Source: CAG-411 sp963643465
Lineage (GTDB): Bacteria > Bacillota > Clostridia > Lachnospirales > Lachnospiraceae
DNA: 64,000 nucleotides
NCBI GenBank assembly: GCA_963643465.1
Contig: CAVIJT010000001.1
Span: 372,001-436,000, forward strand
Direction: 5' to 3'
Shown: positions 31,968-40,240 of the stretch, piece by piece
How the letters are laid out: each line of letters starts with the position of its first letter
How positions within the stretch are numbered: position 1 is the first letter of the stretch
Notes under the pieces: generated by a model
What the model saw: only the letters and a program-made list of their open reading frames with translations
Databases searched by the model: none
Told to the model about the DNA's origin: nothing
Program-made: the position numbers and the translations under genes

Positions 31968-33961
31968 ATATCTTCCCCATTTTGTAATCTCTTAATTTTC
32001 TCTTTATATATTTTTATCTTCTTCTCACGCAACTCCAAAGAATTATATTTGCACTTATATAACATTTCATATAACTTATCCCGTATAATCTTCTCGCCCA
32101 CCAAAGCTATTTGTTGCTCTAATAAGCATATTTCCTCTTTCGTCAAAGTAGGATAAACCACTTTCTCCATGTTTCTCGTGTCAGGCTTAACTTTATCAAT
32201 AATTGCTTGTATTTTTTTCCTTGCAAATTCTCCAATTTGCCCCTTTTTACCTAAAAAGAATGCATCATCAAAAAGTTTGTATATATTAGCTCCAAATGTT
32301 TCTGCATGATGACCTCCATCATCAATACTGCACCTATTATTCTCTCTTTTTAAGAATATAACATTACTTCGCGGCATATCTGACAAAACAATCGGACTAT
32401 GTGTTGTAAAAATAATTTGCACCTTTTTATCTGAATATTGCGCCTTTACTTCTTCAATTAAGTAATTTAGTAACTTTTGCTGCCACAGCGGATGACAATA
32501 CAAATCTATTTCATCTATAAGCAGCAGAACATTATCATGCAAACTTTCCTCAACATCATTACTTATATAATTGAAATATGGAATCAAATGCATCCATGAA
32601 AAGAGATTCAACAATGCTCTCTCTCCTGATGCAAACTGCAATCCGCCTATATCTATATATTTAAGTACATATGAATGTTCCCGTTCAAATACAGACTTCC
32701 ATATCAATCCAAGAAATTGCTTATACGCCTCGCTTTCATACTCAACCTCCTTGTAGGATATATATCCCGTATCTGATACCGGAAGTGAACATGGATACAT
32801 CCTACAATTATTCAATACTTGCTCATATTCTTGGATTTCATGGAGTGCTTGTTCAAAAAAATGAGCATATGGCGATTCTTTCCTTGATAGTTCATTAACC
32901 ATACCTGTTACATAATTTACAAGTTCTTCTTTATCTGTTATTAGGGACTTTCCATTATATTCATCAAATCTGAGATACGTTATTATTTCAAAGAGTAAAT
33001 TCATATAAATAACTGCAAAAACATCAGTCTTTAATAAATAAAAATCAAAATCTGATAATAACCCCTTTACCAATACATCATAATAAGGACGAAGCATCAA
33101 TTCTTTGTTATTCTCACTTGTAAACTGTTCGAATTTTTCATCTAAACATCTTCTAAATGTTTGAAACTTAATTTCCAATGTCGCAACAATATTTTTTGCA
33201 AATATACTATCTATATTATTTTCCTTAACATACTGTAAATATAAAATGTCCAATATTTGTTGAAATTCATTAGCTTTTTTTGAATTACAAAGTATATCTT
33301 GAAATTCATAATATCCTCCAGCACACGATGATACATCTCTACATTTCTTCTTATAAAATATACTTTTCAAAGTTTTTAGAGAATTCACATTGAGAGAAAT
33401 TTTGCTAATACTCTGATGAGTAGACACTCCATCTTCCAACGCATACATACTATTTGATAAACATATCCTGCTAATATTCTCAAATGCTTTATCATTTCTA
33501 ACAATATCCATTAGTTCAACAGAACCTTGATATAAGTAACACTCCCTTATTCCTGCATCATTTCGAAAATTGTCTATATTGTGATAACATACTACTTCTG
33601 ACTCTTCTAGATATACAGCAACAGTCTTATCTTTCTCATATCTTTCCATAAAGAACTTGTCATACTCCGGATTATGTTCCTGATCTTTCACACTTCCATG
33701 AAAATTTGATAGCTTAGTTAATAGCGTAGTTTTTCCCGCACCATTTTCTCCAACTATAGCTGTAACATTCGTAATACACCCTTGTTCATCAAAAAAATCT
33801 TCCGGTAGCTGAACATTACGTTCTCTCTGTTTTAATACATATTTTCCGTCAATATACTCTACATAAAAATTGTAATTAGAAGAAAAATTAAACCCTTTTT
33901 TTTCAATAAACTTTGAAGACGTTTGATTTATATAAAAAAATATCAATTCCATAATGTTCAT
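31964..33961 (-). CDS. AAA/ABC-type ATPase, PtuA-like (Septu-type defence)
   Basis: 665 residues. Walker A VGENGAGKTTLL (res 70-81), a long helical insertion, ABC-like signature FASGERALLNL, Walker B VLLLIDEIDLYCHPLWQQ and switch TTHSPIVLSD. This AAA_15/AAA_21 ATPase with an HNH neighbour is the Septu (PtuAB) arrangement; retron and Gabija-like systems were considered but no reverse transcriptase or UvrD helicase is near. AGAAAGG precedes MNIMELIFF; the second ATG (33952) is also possible. Inserted between ICE backbone genes. Confidence 0.85.
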   Translation of the reverse strand: MNIMELIFFYINQTSSKFIEKKGFNFSSNYNFYVEYIDGKYVLKQRERNVQLPEDFFDEQGCITNVTAIVGENGAGKTTLLTKLSNFHGSVKDQEHNPEYDKFFMERYEKDKTVAVYLEESEVVCYHNIDNFRNDAGIRECYLYQGSVELMDIVRNDKAFENISRICLSNSMYALEDGVSTHQSISKISLNVNSLKTLKSIFYKKKCRDVSSCAGGYYEFQDILCNSKKANEFQQILDILYLQYVKENNIDSIFAKNIVATLEIKFQTFRRCLDEKFEQFTSENNKELMLRPYYDVLVKGLLSDFDFYLLKTDVFAVIYMNLLFEIITYLRFDEYNGKSLITDKEELVNYVTGMVNELSRKESPYAHFFEQALHEIQEYEQVLNNCRMYPCSLPVSDTGYISYKEVEYESEAYKQFLGLIWKSVFEREHSYVLKYIDIGGLQFASGERALLNLFSWMHLIPYFNYISNDVEESLHDNVLLLIDEIDLYCHPLWQQKLLNYLIEEVKAQYSDKKVQIIFTTHSPIVLSDMPRSNVIFLKRENNRCSIDDGGHHAETFGANIYKLFDDAFFLGKKGQIGEFARKKIQAIIDKVKPDTRNMEKVVYPTLTKEEICLLEQQIALVGEKIIRDKLYEMLYKCKYNSLELREKKIKIYKEKIKRLQNGEDI

Positions 33962-34011
33962 TACCTTTCTGCAAATTCAACTACTAATTTCCCCTTATTT
34001 ATCAATAAATT

Positions 34012-34659
34012 TTATCTAATATAAATAGTACATAGTTCCGCATACATCTTGCCCTCTTCAAACTTTATATTATCAAGCAACAATGCCTGGAATAACACTT
34101 CTCTGACACTTTCTATGTTTACCATAGAAAGCTCTATTTCTGATAGTCCTTCCAACTCAATATTTTCCAAAGCTACCGCTTTTCTTGCTGACAAACAATG
34201 TGTATACAAAGCCATGATATACTTATTCGATAACACAAAAGCATACGTATCTCTACCTTCATAATTATATCGGCATTTTTCCAATTCTTCCTCACCTATA
34301 TTAAAGAAGCACCTGACTGTTTCCAGATACACTTTTCCCTCATAGTCCGGCTTATATTTCTTTGCCAACCGCTTGATTGCTGCAAAAATATTATTTCTCT
34401 CATACGTCAGTCTTGTTCTTTTAAATACAACTTTTTTCCCTCTCACATCCATATACACATTGTTCCCTATGGTTTTCCCAGCAAACTGTTCATATTCTCC
34501 AATTCGTAACAAATATGAAAGCACCTGCAACAGCTTCTCTTTTGATGTAATCTCATTATAACTGTAATTTCCAAATCCCAACTGTTCAAACTGTATCGGT
34601 GTACTTCCTTTTTTTATTTCTCTCTCCATAACTCTGTCAACTTCTCTCATGGACTCCAT
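34012..34659 (-). CDS. Unrecognised ICE backbone protein
   Basis: 215 residues from MESMREVDRVMEREIKKGST, chosen for AGGAGG eight bases upstream (a longer frame starts at 34698). Soluble, lysine/glutamate-rich; segments FGNYSYNEITSKEKLLQVLS and FKRTRLTYERNNIFAAIKRL. No motif I can assign. It lies between the RepA/DUF6050-like genes and the defence pair, where Tn1549-like elements carry conserved unknown proteins. Possibly a regulator or coupling accessory, but that is only position. Confidence 0.6.
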   Translation of the reverse strand: MESMREVDRVMEREIKKGSTPIQFEQLGFGNYSYNEITSKEKLLQVLSYLLRIGEYEQFAGKTIGNNVYMDVRGKKVVFKRTRLTYERNNIFAAIKRLAKKYKPDYEGKVYLETVRCFFNIGEEELEKCRYNYEGRDTYAFVLSNKYIMALYTHCLSARKAVALENIELEGLSEIELSMVNIESVREVLFQALLLDNIKFEEGKMYAELCTIYIR

Positions 34660-34690
34660 AATTTTTCCTCCTGTTATTGCTAAGAAAAGA

Positions 34691-34709
34691 GCAGCCACAT
34701 TCTGACTGC
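34691..34709 (-). terminator. Weak hairpin after the membrane protein gene
   Basis: GCAG-TCA..TGG-CTGC stem followed on the minus strand by TCTTTTCTTAG. It lies between 34739-35074 and the next gene. Confidence 0.4.
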
Positions 34710-34712
34710 CCT

Positions 34713-34773
34713 GCTTTTGGACAAATTGTCCAGAAGTTCTATATTTCCACTTTTGGACTTTTTGTCCAAAAGT
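34713..34773. repeat. 25-bp palindromes, ICE backbone copies 4 and 5
   Basis: 34713-34737 (GCTTTTGGAC / GTCCAGAAGT) and 34749-34773 (ACTTTTGGAC / GTCCAAAAGT). Copy 5 lies within the last codons (FWTKSPKV) of the membrane protein gene. Confidence 0.8.
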
Positions 34774-35074
34774 GTTCCATTACTATACTCACAAATTCTG
34801 CCACTATGCAAAATATCTTAATAATAACTACAATTCCTCCAATCAAACCGCCTATAATACAATTCAGTGCCAATATTCCTATGCTTCCACTGATACCGAA
34901 GTTTCTTGGAACCAGCCACAGACACATCCGATGTATTCCAAAGGGACAGCCTACCATAATCCAATATAAAAATAAATCAAAGCCATCTGTCTTGTTGCAT
35001 ACTGGATAACAAGTCAGCAGCCATAAAGCAATCCCCATTGCTGGAAGAACAATCTTAAATAATACCCTTTTCAA
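34739..35074 (-). CDS. Four-helix membrane protein of the ICE backbone (DUF6050-like)
   Basis: 111 residues from a TTG start (MKRVLFKIVLPAMGIALWLL); GGAGG lies eight bases before it, inside the repA 3' end, which it overlaps by 20 bases. Hydrophobic segments at ~5-22, ~32-50, ~62-95 (GILALNCIIGGLIGGIVVII). I associate it loosely with DUF6050 of Clostridia ICEs. Function unknown; translational coupling to repA is clear from the overlap. Confidence 0.6.
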   Translation of the reverse strand: MKRVLFKIVLPAMGIALWLLTCYPVCNKTDGFDLFLYWIMVGCPFGIHRMCLWLVPRNFGISGSIGILALNCIIGGLIGGIVVIIKIFCIVAEFVSIVMEHFWTKSPKVEI

Positions 35075-36119
35075 TCCATCCACCTCCGAACATATCATGT
35101 TGCACTTCCTGCTGATAATAATGATTTATGGTACTTGGTGCATTATAAAGTGCAGTTACCATGTATGCCTTTATATTGCTAATCTTGTTTGTTGTGTTCT
35201 GCATACATCGAATCACATATTCAAGGTGTGAGCTATTCAATTTTAAGAACTTTGATTTTACCAGCTCATACGGGTAATCATCTTTACCAATTTTCACAGT
35301 CTGATGCCTTACACAAACCACCTCACAAATAATCTCAAAAAGTTCCTCATACAAGCCCTTATCCCGATAAGAACCATACTGCATGAAATGCTCATATTCA
35401 ATATTCTCTTTAATGATTTCTATGTATGCATTAACATCATCCATCCCATCCATCATTTCTTCTGCTTCATTACTGGATTGATAGATAGGATTGTTATAAC
35501 TAGAATCAGTATAACTAATATTGTTATAATTAGCGTTCGTTTCTTGAACTTCTGCAAGTTCATTTTCTGAACTTCCAGAGGTTTGATTATTGAATTTCTT
35601 GAAGTCTGTATTTTGAATTTCTTGAAGTTCAGATTTTGAACTTCTGGAAGTCTGCTTTTTGTACTTCTTGACATTCAAATTTTGAACTTCTGTGGAAACA
35701 TCAGTATTAGCAGGCTCTTTTTCGTTCTTTTCAGGCTTTATATTCTGCTCTACAGCTACAAAATTTTTCACATAAATAATATCCGGTTTTCCAAGCCCTT
35801 GTCTTTTCTTTTCAATCAGACCAATACCTTTTTTACTATCAAGCTCTGCAATTATCTTTGCACAAGTGGCTCTGGCACATCCCAAATCTTCCATAATGTT
35901 TTCCACCGTATAATGAATATATGCCCTGTTTTCATCATCAAACCAGCCATTTTTCATTGATAATGCCATTCTGTCAAGCATCAGACCATAAAGGAGCTTT
36001 GCATCACTGGATAAACCTTTGAAACGCTCATCTTTAATTAGCAATCTTGGAACACGATAAAAGGAAAACTGTTCAGCTTCCGCACCATAATAATAATCAA
36101 ATTTCAAACCGCTATCCAT
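35055..36119 (-). CDS. repA: RepA_N-family replication initiator
   Basis: 354 residues. The N-terminal domain (YYGAEAEQFSFYRVPRLLIK, GLSSDAKLLYGLMLDRMALS, AYIHYTVENIMEDLGCARAT, KKGIGLIEKKRQGLGKPDII) is the RepA_N winged-helix domain (PF06970). A low-complexity linker (res ~135-210) is encoded by seven 23-bp repeats. The C-terminal ~140 residues (DDVNAYIEIIKENIEYEHFM, YPYELVKSKFLKLNSSHLEY, NIKAYMVTALYNAP) are the DUF6017-like end. In this family the origin lies inside the gene. It supports plasmid-like replication of the excised ICE. Confidence 0.93.
   Translation of the reverse strand: MDSGLKFDYYYGAEAEQFSFYRVPRLLIKDERFKGLSSDAKLLYGLMLDRMALSMKNGWFDDENRAYIHYTVENIMEDLGCARATCAKIIAELDSKKGIGLIEKKRQGLGKPDIIYVKNFVAVEQNIKPEKNEKEPANTDVSTEVQNLNVKKYKKQTSRSSKSELQEIQNTDFKKFNNQTSGSSENELAEVQETNANYNNISYTDSSYNNPIYQSSNEAEEMMDGMDDVNAYIEIIKENIEYEHFMQYGSYRDKGLYEELFEIICEVVCVRHQTVKIGKDDYPYELVKSKFLKLNSSHLEYVIRCMQNTTNKISNIKAYMVTALYNAPSTINHYYQQEVQHDMFGGGWIEKGII
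35532..35692. repeat. Seven tandem 23-bp iterons inside repA (candidate oriV)
   Basis: Seven head-to-tail units of exactly 23 bases with core TTTTGAACTTCT (plus strand). Unit starts: 35532, 35555, 35578, 35601, 35624, 35647, 35670. As 23 is not a multiple of 3, successive units are read in different frames; the protein repeat is 23 residues (three units). The DNA repeat is therefore the conserved object. Confidence 0.9.
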
Positions 36120-36134
36120 TTTACTTCCTCCTTT

Positions 36135-37025
36135 CTACTGTCTATTTTTCCACTCATCCAATAACTGAATGATAATGTTCTCTATTTCTTCACTGCTACA
36201 ATCTTCTTCAAAATATTTGCTGATTTTATCCGCTTTCAGTGTTACTTTTCTTTCCTTTGGTTTTTCTTCCGTCAAAATCAGGCGAACCATAGCAAAGGTA
36301 AGTTCTCCTTTCTTACCATATTCCTTGAGCTTTCCGGATTGTACCATGCTGATATTGCAGCTTTGCTCCTCCAGAATGGCCTGTACCCATTGTTGTGCTT
36401 CCTCTGGTAAAAAGGAAATATCCACTCCTTGAGAAAATCCTATTTTCTTTTTATCCACCATATCAAGAAGCTCATCCGACAGCCGGGATAACCAAACATA
36501 TCTCTGTACCTTTTTTGCATTTTCTCCGGCTGCTTCTCCTACTTTATCAAGTGTATTCATACCAGCTTTCTTTCCTTGGTGTTTCATGGCTTCATATTTC
36601 ATTTTATAAGCTTTGGCTTTTTCACTTGGTAAAATATCCTCTCGTTGGATATCGGAATCCACCATAATAATTGTAGCTTCATCATCAGTATAATTTCTTA
36701 CGACAATCGGCATTTCCGTCTTTTGAGCCAGTTCTGAACCTCTTTTTCTTCGATGCCCAGCTATGATTTCATAACCGCCACCAATTCTTGGTCTTGCAAT
36801 TCCCGGAACAAGTACGCCATACTGACGGATACTTTCTGTTGTTTCCTGCATTTTTTCATCATCCACTACCCGGAAAGGATGTTTTTTAAATGGATATAGG
36901 TCTTTTAAAGGAGCAATAATAATTTGCTCTGCTCCATTCCCTTGCAATGTATTCCCTCCAAACAAATCATCAAAACTGTCTATTTTAATTTTAGCTGCAC
37001 TTCCTGTCTTTGTTGTTTTACTCAT
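36135..37025 (-). CDS. parB: ParB-type partition protein
   Basis: 296 residues. ParB/Srx N-domain: QIIIAPLKDLYPFKKHPFRV, QYGVLVPGIARP, GGGYEIIAGHRRKRGSELAQ (the arginine patch GHRR), followed by the helix-turn-helix central region (NTLDKVGEAAGENAKKVQRY, LSDELLDMVDKKKIGFSQGV). Binds centromere sites and works with ParA to keep the ICE replicon. Its start overlaps the parA stop by 8 bases. No classical parS (TGTTTCACGTGAAACA) was noticed nearby. Confidence 0.94.
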   Translation of the reverse strand: MSKTTKTGSAAKIKIDSFDDLFGGNTLQGNGAEQIIIAPLKDLYPFKKHPFRVVDDEKMQETTESIRQYGVLVPGIARPRIGGGYEIIAGHRRKRGSELAQKTEMPIVVRNYTDDEATIIMVDSDIQREDILPSEKAKAYKMKYEAMKHQGKKAGMNTLDKVGEAAGENAKKVQRYVWLSRLSDELLDMVDKKKIGFSQGVDISFLPEEAQQWVQAILEEQSCNISMVQSGKLKEYGKKGELTFAMVRLILTEEKPKERKVTLKADKISKYFEEDCSSEEIENIIIQLLDEWKNRQ

Positions 37026-37800
37026 TTGCCAGCACCTCCTCTGTTAAGGAAAGGTAGGCAGAAGCCACCTTTCCTTTGGGATCATGTGCAAAGATACTGA
37101 CACCTTCCGCAGAAATCTCTGCTGCTCTAACGGAAACTGGAATGTTATTGGCAAATATCTTTACCTTACTTCCATAACTCTCTCTCAACATGGTACTAAT
37201 ATCTTTTGCATAGTTTGTTCTGCTGTCTACCATAGTCAACAAAATACCCTCTATACCCAATTTAGGATTGATTTGGCGTTTTACCTTGCCAATGGTCTTA
37301 ATCAGTTGTTGTAAACCTTTCACCGGTAAATATGCTGCCTGTACCGGAATTAAAATACTATCCGCACAAGCAAAAGCATTTATGGTAATCATGCCAAGGG
37401 AGGGCATACAGTCAATCAAAATATAATCGTAATATTCCTTAACAATATTTATGTACTCCTGCATAATCCGTTCTCTGCTCATAACATTTACGAGAGATAC
37501 TTCCAAGCCGGACAATTCAATGTTGCTCGGCATAAGGTCTATTCCTTCCTCGTGATGTAAAATACCCTCCATAGGCTCAACTTCTTCATCATTTATCAAT
37601 TTTCCCATAATAGTTGCCAGTGTAACTTCTAATTCATCCGGTTCTGTATATCCTAAACTTGCAGTAAGGCTCCCTTGGGCATCTGCATCCACTAACAATA
37701 CCTTTTTCCCTTGTTTTGCAAGTCCTACTCCTAAATTACTTGTTGTGGTAGTTTTTCCTACACCACCCTTTTGATTTGCGATTGCGATTATTCTACACAT
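37018..37800 (-). CDS. parA: ParA/Soj-type partition ATPase
   Basis: 260 residues. Deviant Walker A ANQKGGVGKTTTTSNLG (residues 7-23), Walker A' VDADAQGSLTASL, Walker B YILIDCMPSLGMITINAF. No N-terminal DNA-binding domain, so a type Ib/chromosomal Soj-like ParA. Drives partition with ParB and sits in one operon with parB and repA. AGGAGG lies upstream of the start. Confidence 0.95.
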   Translation of the reverse strand: MCRIIAIANQKGGVGKTTTTSNLGVGLAKQGKKVLLVDADAQGSLTASLGYTEPDELEVTLATIMGKLINDEEVEPMEGILHHEEGIDLMPSNIELSGLEVSLVNVMSRERIMQEYINIVKEYYDYILIDCMPSLGMITINAFACADSILIPVQAAYLPVKGLQQLIKTIGKVKRQINPKLGIEGILLTMVDSRTNYAKDISTMLRESYGSKVKIFANNIPVSVRAAEISAEGVSIFAHDPKGKVASAYLSLTEEVLANE

Positions 37801-37818
37801 AACTTTTATCCTCCTGAT

Positions 37819-37995
37819 TTACTGAATTTTTCTCGATTCTTTTTCTATTTCCGCATACACTCTGTAATATCTGTTCGTCCCTTTATTGGCATAAGGCTCG
37901 GAGATTTGTAAAACGTTCACTTTCTTATTTCTTTGAAGAATTTTAGTGAACCACTTAATATCATTCTTGGTTCCCATAAGTCTTACTTTTAACAT
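37819..37995 (-). CDS. Small ICE protein (DUF3970-like)
   Basis: 58 residues from MLKVRLMGTKNDIKWFTKIL behind GCAGGAGGAAGGC; ends AEIEKESRKIQ. The pattern (M)KVRLMGT...FxKIL...ISEPYANKGTNRYYRVY resembles small DUF3970/YvzF-type proteins that precede parA in Tn1549-like ICEs. Function unknown. Same operon as par/rep genes. Confidence 0.65.
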   Translation of the reverse strand: MLKVRLMGTKNDIKWFTKILQRNKKVNVLQISEPYANKGTNRYYRVYAEIEKESRKIQ

Positions 37996-38017
37996 TGCCT
38001 TCCTCCTGCCTGTTTCT

Positions 38018-38452
38018 TTAGCAGTATTCCGGATAACGGATTTTAACCGCCTGCCAGAAGTATTTTGCATACCCATAGCAAAATAAATCTTCCACCGTAT
38101 ACTGCCTACACTCATTTAACTGTTCCTCTGCATCTTCGTAATCATACACACTAGGTGTACCATTATTGTAAAGGTTGTATGCCATACGAATAATCTTGGC
38201 ACTTCCACTGGTTATCCAGCCTTCATGCAGACATTCTGTTTTTACACATCCTGTCTTAAAGTCATAAATTGAATTCACATTTTTTCTTGTATCCTCATCA
38301 GTCCCTAAGCAATATACCAACGCTGCATGGTATACGTCTGCATATCTGCACTTTGGCAGATACTCTAAAAAGAATCGTTTATGCTTCTCATTTCTAAAAG
38401 TTACGTTTTGAGCAATCTGCTCCGCTTTTGCACTTAACGCTGTGTTTGCCAT
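38018..38452 (-). CDS. Conserved ICE protein (DUF6075-like)
   Basis: 144 residues from MANTALSAKAEQIAQNVTFR behind GGAGGAAG. Features NEKHKRFFLEYLPKCRYADV, HAALVYCLGTDEDTRKNVNS and YTVEDLFCYGYAKYFWQAVK. I relate it tentatively to DUF6075, found at the head of ICE replication operons. No known activity. First gene of the par/rep operon; an attenuator-like hairpin lies right before its ribosome site. Confidence 0.65.
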   Translation of the reverse strand: MANTALSAKAEQIAQNVTFRNEKHKRFFLEYLPKCRYADVYHAALVYCLGTDEDTRKNVNSIYDFKTGCVKTECLHEGWITSGSAKIIRMAYNLYNNGTPSVYDYEDAEEQLNECRQYTVEDLFCYGYAKYFWQAVKIRYPEYC

Positions 38453-38480
38453 TGTTCTTCCTCCTTCAGGGTAATAAAAA

Positions 38481-38519
38481 AGGACTCTACTAATTGTAAT
38501 TAACAACTAATAAAGTCCT
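38481..38519 (-). terminator. Leader terminator/attenuator before the par-rep operon
   Basis: Minus strand: AGGACTTTATTAGTTGTTAA pairs with its AATTAGTAGAGTCCT partner, followed by TTTTTTATTAC and then, nine bases on, the AGGAGG of the first operon gene. A Rho-independent terminator at this place would stop most transcripts before the operon. Confidence 0.7.
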
Positions 38520-38887
38520 AGACTTCTTATTAACTTCTAAATTCGTGCTAGAGATTCCTACGTTTTTATTTTAGTAAAACCTTAGTAAAATCATCTCTTG
38601 ATGACAAAATTCCTTGTAAAATCAATGGTTTTAAGGGGTGTGACATATGTTGCCGTGGCAGATGAATAGAACTTTTATCATAGTTATTGTTTGCTCCTTT
38701 TTGCTCGGAAATGCCATATTTTACGGGTATTTCCGGGGTTATGTTGTGATTTAGTTTTTCTTGTTAACTAGGCAAATTATAGCATAATTTAGCAAGTTGT
38801 GACTACCTGTTAGTAGTAGAAAAGTAGTAAAACGGAAATTCCTACTACTAAGAAAAACGGAGGCAGAACAAGTCTCCCCCTACAAAT
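38520..38887 (-). other. Long leader/intergenic region upstream of the par-rep operon
   Basis: No gene seen in 368 bases. A minus-strand TATAAT lies at 38776-38781 with only a weak -35, which would give a leader of about 300 bases before 38452. TAGTAG words recur at 38810-38855 (GTTAGTAGTAG, AAGTAGTAAAA, TACTACTAAG), perhaps a regulator site or partition site; not assignable. Confidence 0.4.
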
Positions 38888-39763
38888 TTAGATATCTGAG
38901 AACTCATGCCAAATAGCTTCTCGATTGCTTTCCAACTTGGAAACTCGTTGTATCAATCCATAGCAATGGTTATCATACTCAGGCTTTACAAACTTAATAC
39001 CCTCATCACATTCTGAAAACTTGAGATTGTTCTTATAATGTGAAATAAGTTTCTTCATTTCAATTTCATTTTGCCCTTCTGTTTTATCTGCAGCAAAAAG
39101 ATATATATACTTGCATCCAACTTGTTTAGTGATATCAATAATAATCGGAACCACTACCTCCCAAAAAATTCCAAACCCTAAGGGAATATCTACTTCATCC
39201 GGAACTTTAAATTTTTCATTCTTGCACAAGTGTTTTAATTCTATTGCAGAAATACAATTTGGAACATTTATTGTGTTTTCAGATTGACCTATCTCTGTTG
39301 ATTCCGTTTTCGTATCAAGTCGGTGGTCTGCTATTTCAAACAAACGATCAACTTCATCTCCATACATTGACATTCCAGCTTCGTACATCTGCTGTATACC
39401 ATTCTCATCTTTTGTTTTTTTAACCTCTATAACTGCATCTACAAACTCTTGATGTTCATCAGACAGTTTTTCTTCCAAGTTTTCACCAACTAAAAGCCCA
39501 CATTTTACAGAAAAAAACAAGGCAACGTTTCCGGATTTATCTTTAACAAGATAAACTCTTGTTTCTCCATCTAAATCCTCCGCCCATGCCTTGTTCTCAT
39601 CTCTTATATATGTTTCAAGTGTATTATTTGCTTTCTTTGAAACAAATGCACCTATCAGCTCTTTGTTCTCTGACTTAGAGGTTAATACTTCGTATTTAAA
39701 CTCACGAAAATAATTTCGTTTTTCTCCAGCGTTAATACTAATACCTCCCTTATGCCATAGCAT
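38888..39763 (-). CDS. Putative toxin partner of Panacea antitoxin, possible GNAT-like fold
   Basis: Up to 291 residues. The N-terminal 110 residues (FREFKYEVLTSKSENKELIG, TRVYLVKDKSGNVALFFSVK) and the C-terminal ~130 (VPDEVDIPLGFGIFWEVVVP, KYIYLFAADKT, NHCYGLIQRVSKL) resemble strands and helices of an acetyltransferase-like fold, with the end 'kP.yd..cy.miq' pattern of some GNATs; this is weak. The listed ATG overlaps the antitoxin end by 14 bases, but AAGGGAGG stands seven bases before an ATT (39736), a possible rare start. Function as toxin is inferred from the Panacea neighbour. Confidence 0.6.
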   Translation of the reverse strand: MLWHKGGISINAGEKRNYFREFKYEVLTSKSENKELIGAFVSKKANNTLETYIRDENKAWAEDLDGETRVYLVKDKSGNVALFFSVKCGLLVGENLEEKLSDEHQEFVDAVIEVKKTKDENGIQQMYEAGMSMYGDEVDRLFEIADHRLDTKTESTEIGQSENTINVPNCISAIELKHLCKNEKFKVPDEVDIPLGFGIFWEVVVPIIIDITKQVGCKYIYLFAADKTEGQNEIEMKKLISHYKNNLKFSECDEGIKFVKPEYDNHCYGLIQRVSKLESNREAIWHEFSDI

Positions 39764-40208
39764 TCTTTCTATTCATAAGTTCTCTTGTGGCATCAACTTT
39801 CATTGCATCAAGCGATAATGCAACATCGCCATCATCTGCGGCCTCCAAACCTCTTCTAGCTTTTTTCCAAGAAAACTCCTCATGTGACAAACTACTAAGC
39901 TTCCATGACGATAATGAACCATATCGTTCAAGAACACTTTTCAATAAGTCCATAGTATCATCTGAAACTTTTTCAAATGATTTCAGCAATAATGCACCAG
40001 ACATATACGCACTTCTAACTTCTTTTAGTACTGGTCCATATTTCCACCCATAAAAAGTCGCATCAAAAAGAGACTCATTATTATACATGAGGGATTCTCT
40101 CTGTGAAAAATACATAAGCTTATGCATCTTCATCTCATCCATATGCACACCATTCTGCCCATAATACATATCATATAGAGCCTTTGCAACACACATTGTC
40201 TTTTCCAT
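39750..40208 (-). CDS. Panacea/SocA-domain antitoxin (DUF4065)
   Basis: 152 residues from MEKTMCVAKALYDMYYGQNG. AKALYDMYY, MDEMKMHKLMYFSQRESLMY and FDATFYGWKYGPVLKEVRSA are the conserved Panacea blocks. The start at 40208 is seven bases after AGGAGG. In known systems this domain neutralises diverse toxins encoded beside it; here the partner is directly downstream. Promoter with a dyad over the -10 (40241-40272) suggests self-repression. Confidence 0.88.
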   Translation of the reverse strand: MEKTMCVAKALYDMYYGQNGVHMDEMKMHKLMYFSQRESLMYNNESLFDATFYGWKYGPVLKEVRSAYMSGALLLKSFEKVSDDTMDLLKSVLERYGSLSSWKLSSLSHEEFSWKKARRGLEAADDGDVALSLDAMKVDATRELMNRKNAMA

Positions 40209-40240
40209 ATGCATCCCTCCTTAAAATTTGTGATAGTTTT

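Noticed and set aside
31065..33961. Retron or Gabija system
   Set aside because: No reverse transcriptase, ncRNA-like msr/msd or UvrD helicase is present; ATPase plus HNH fits Septu better.
35532..35692. Possible CRISPR array in repA
   Set aside because: Units are directly adjacent with no spacers, and lie inside a coding gene; iterons fit.
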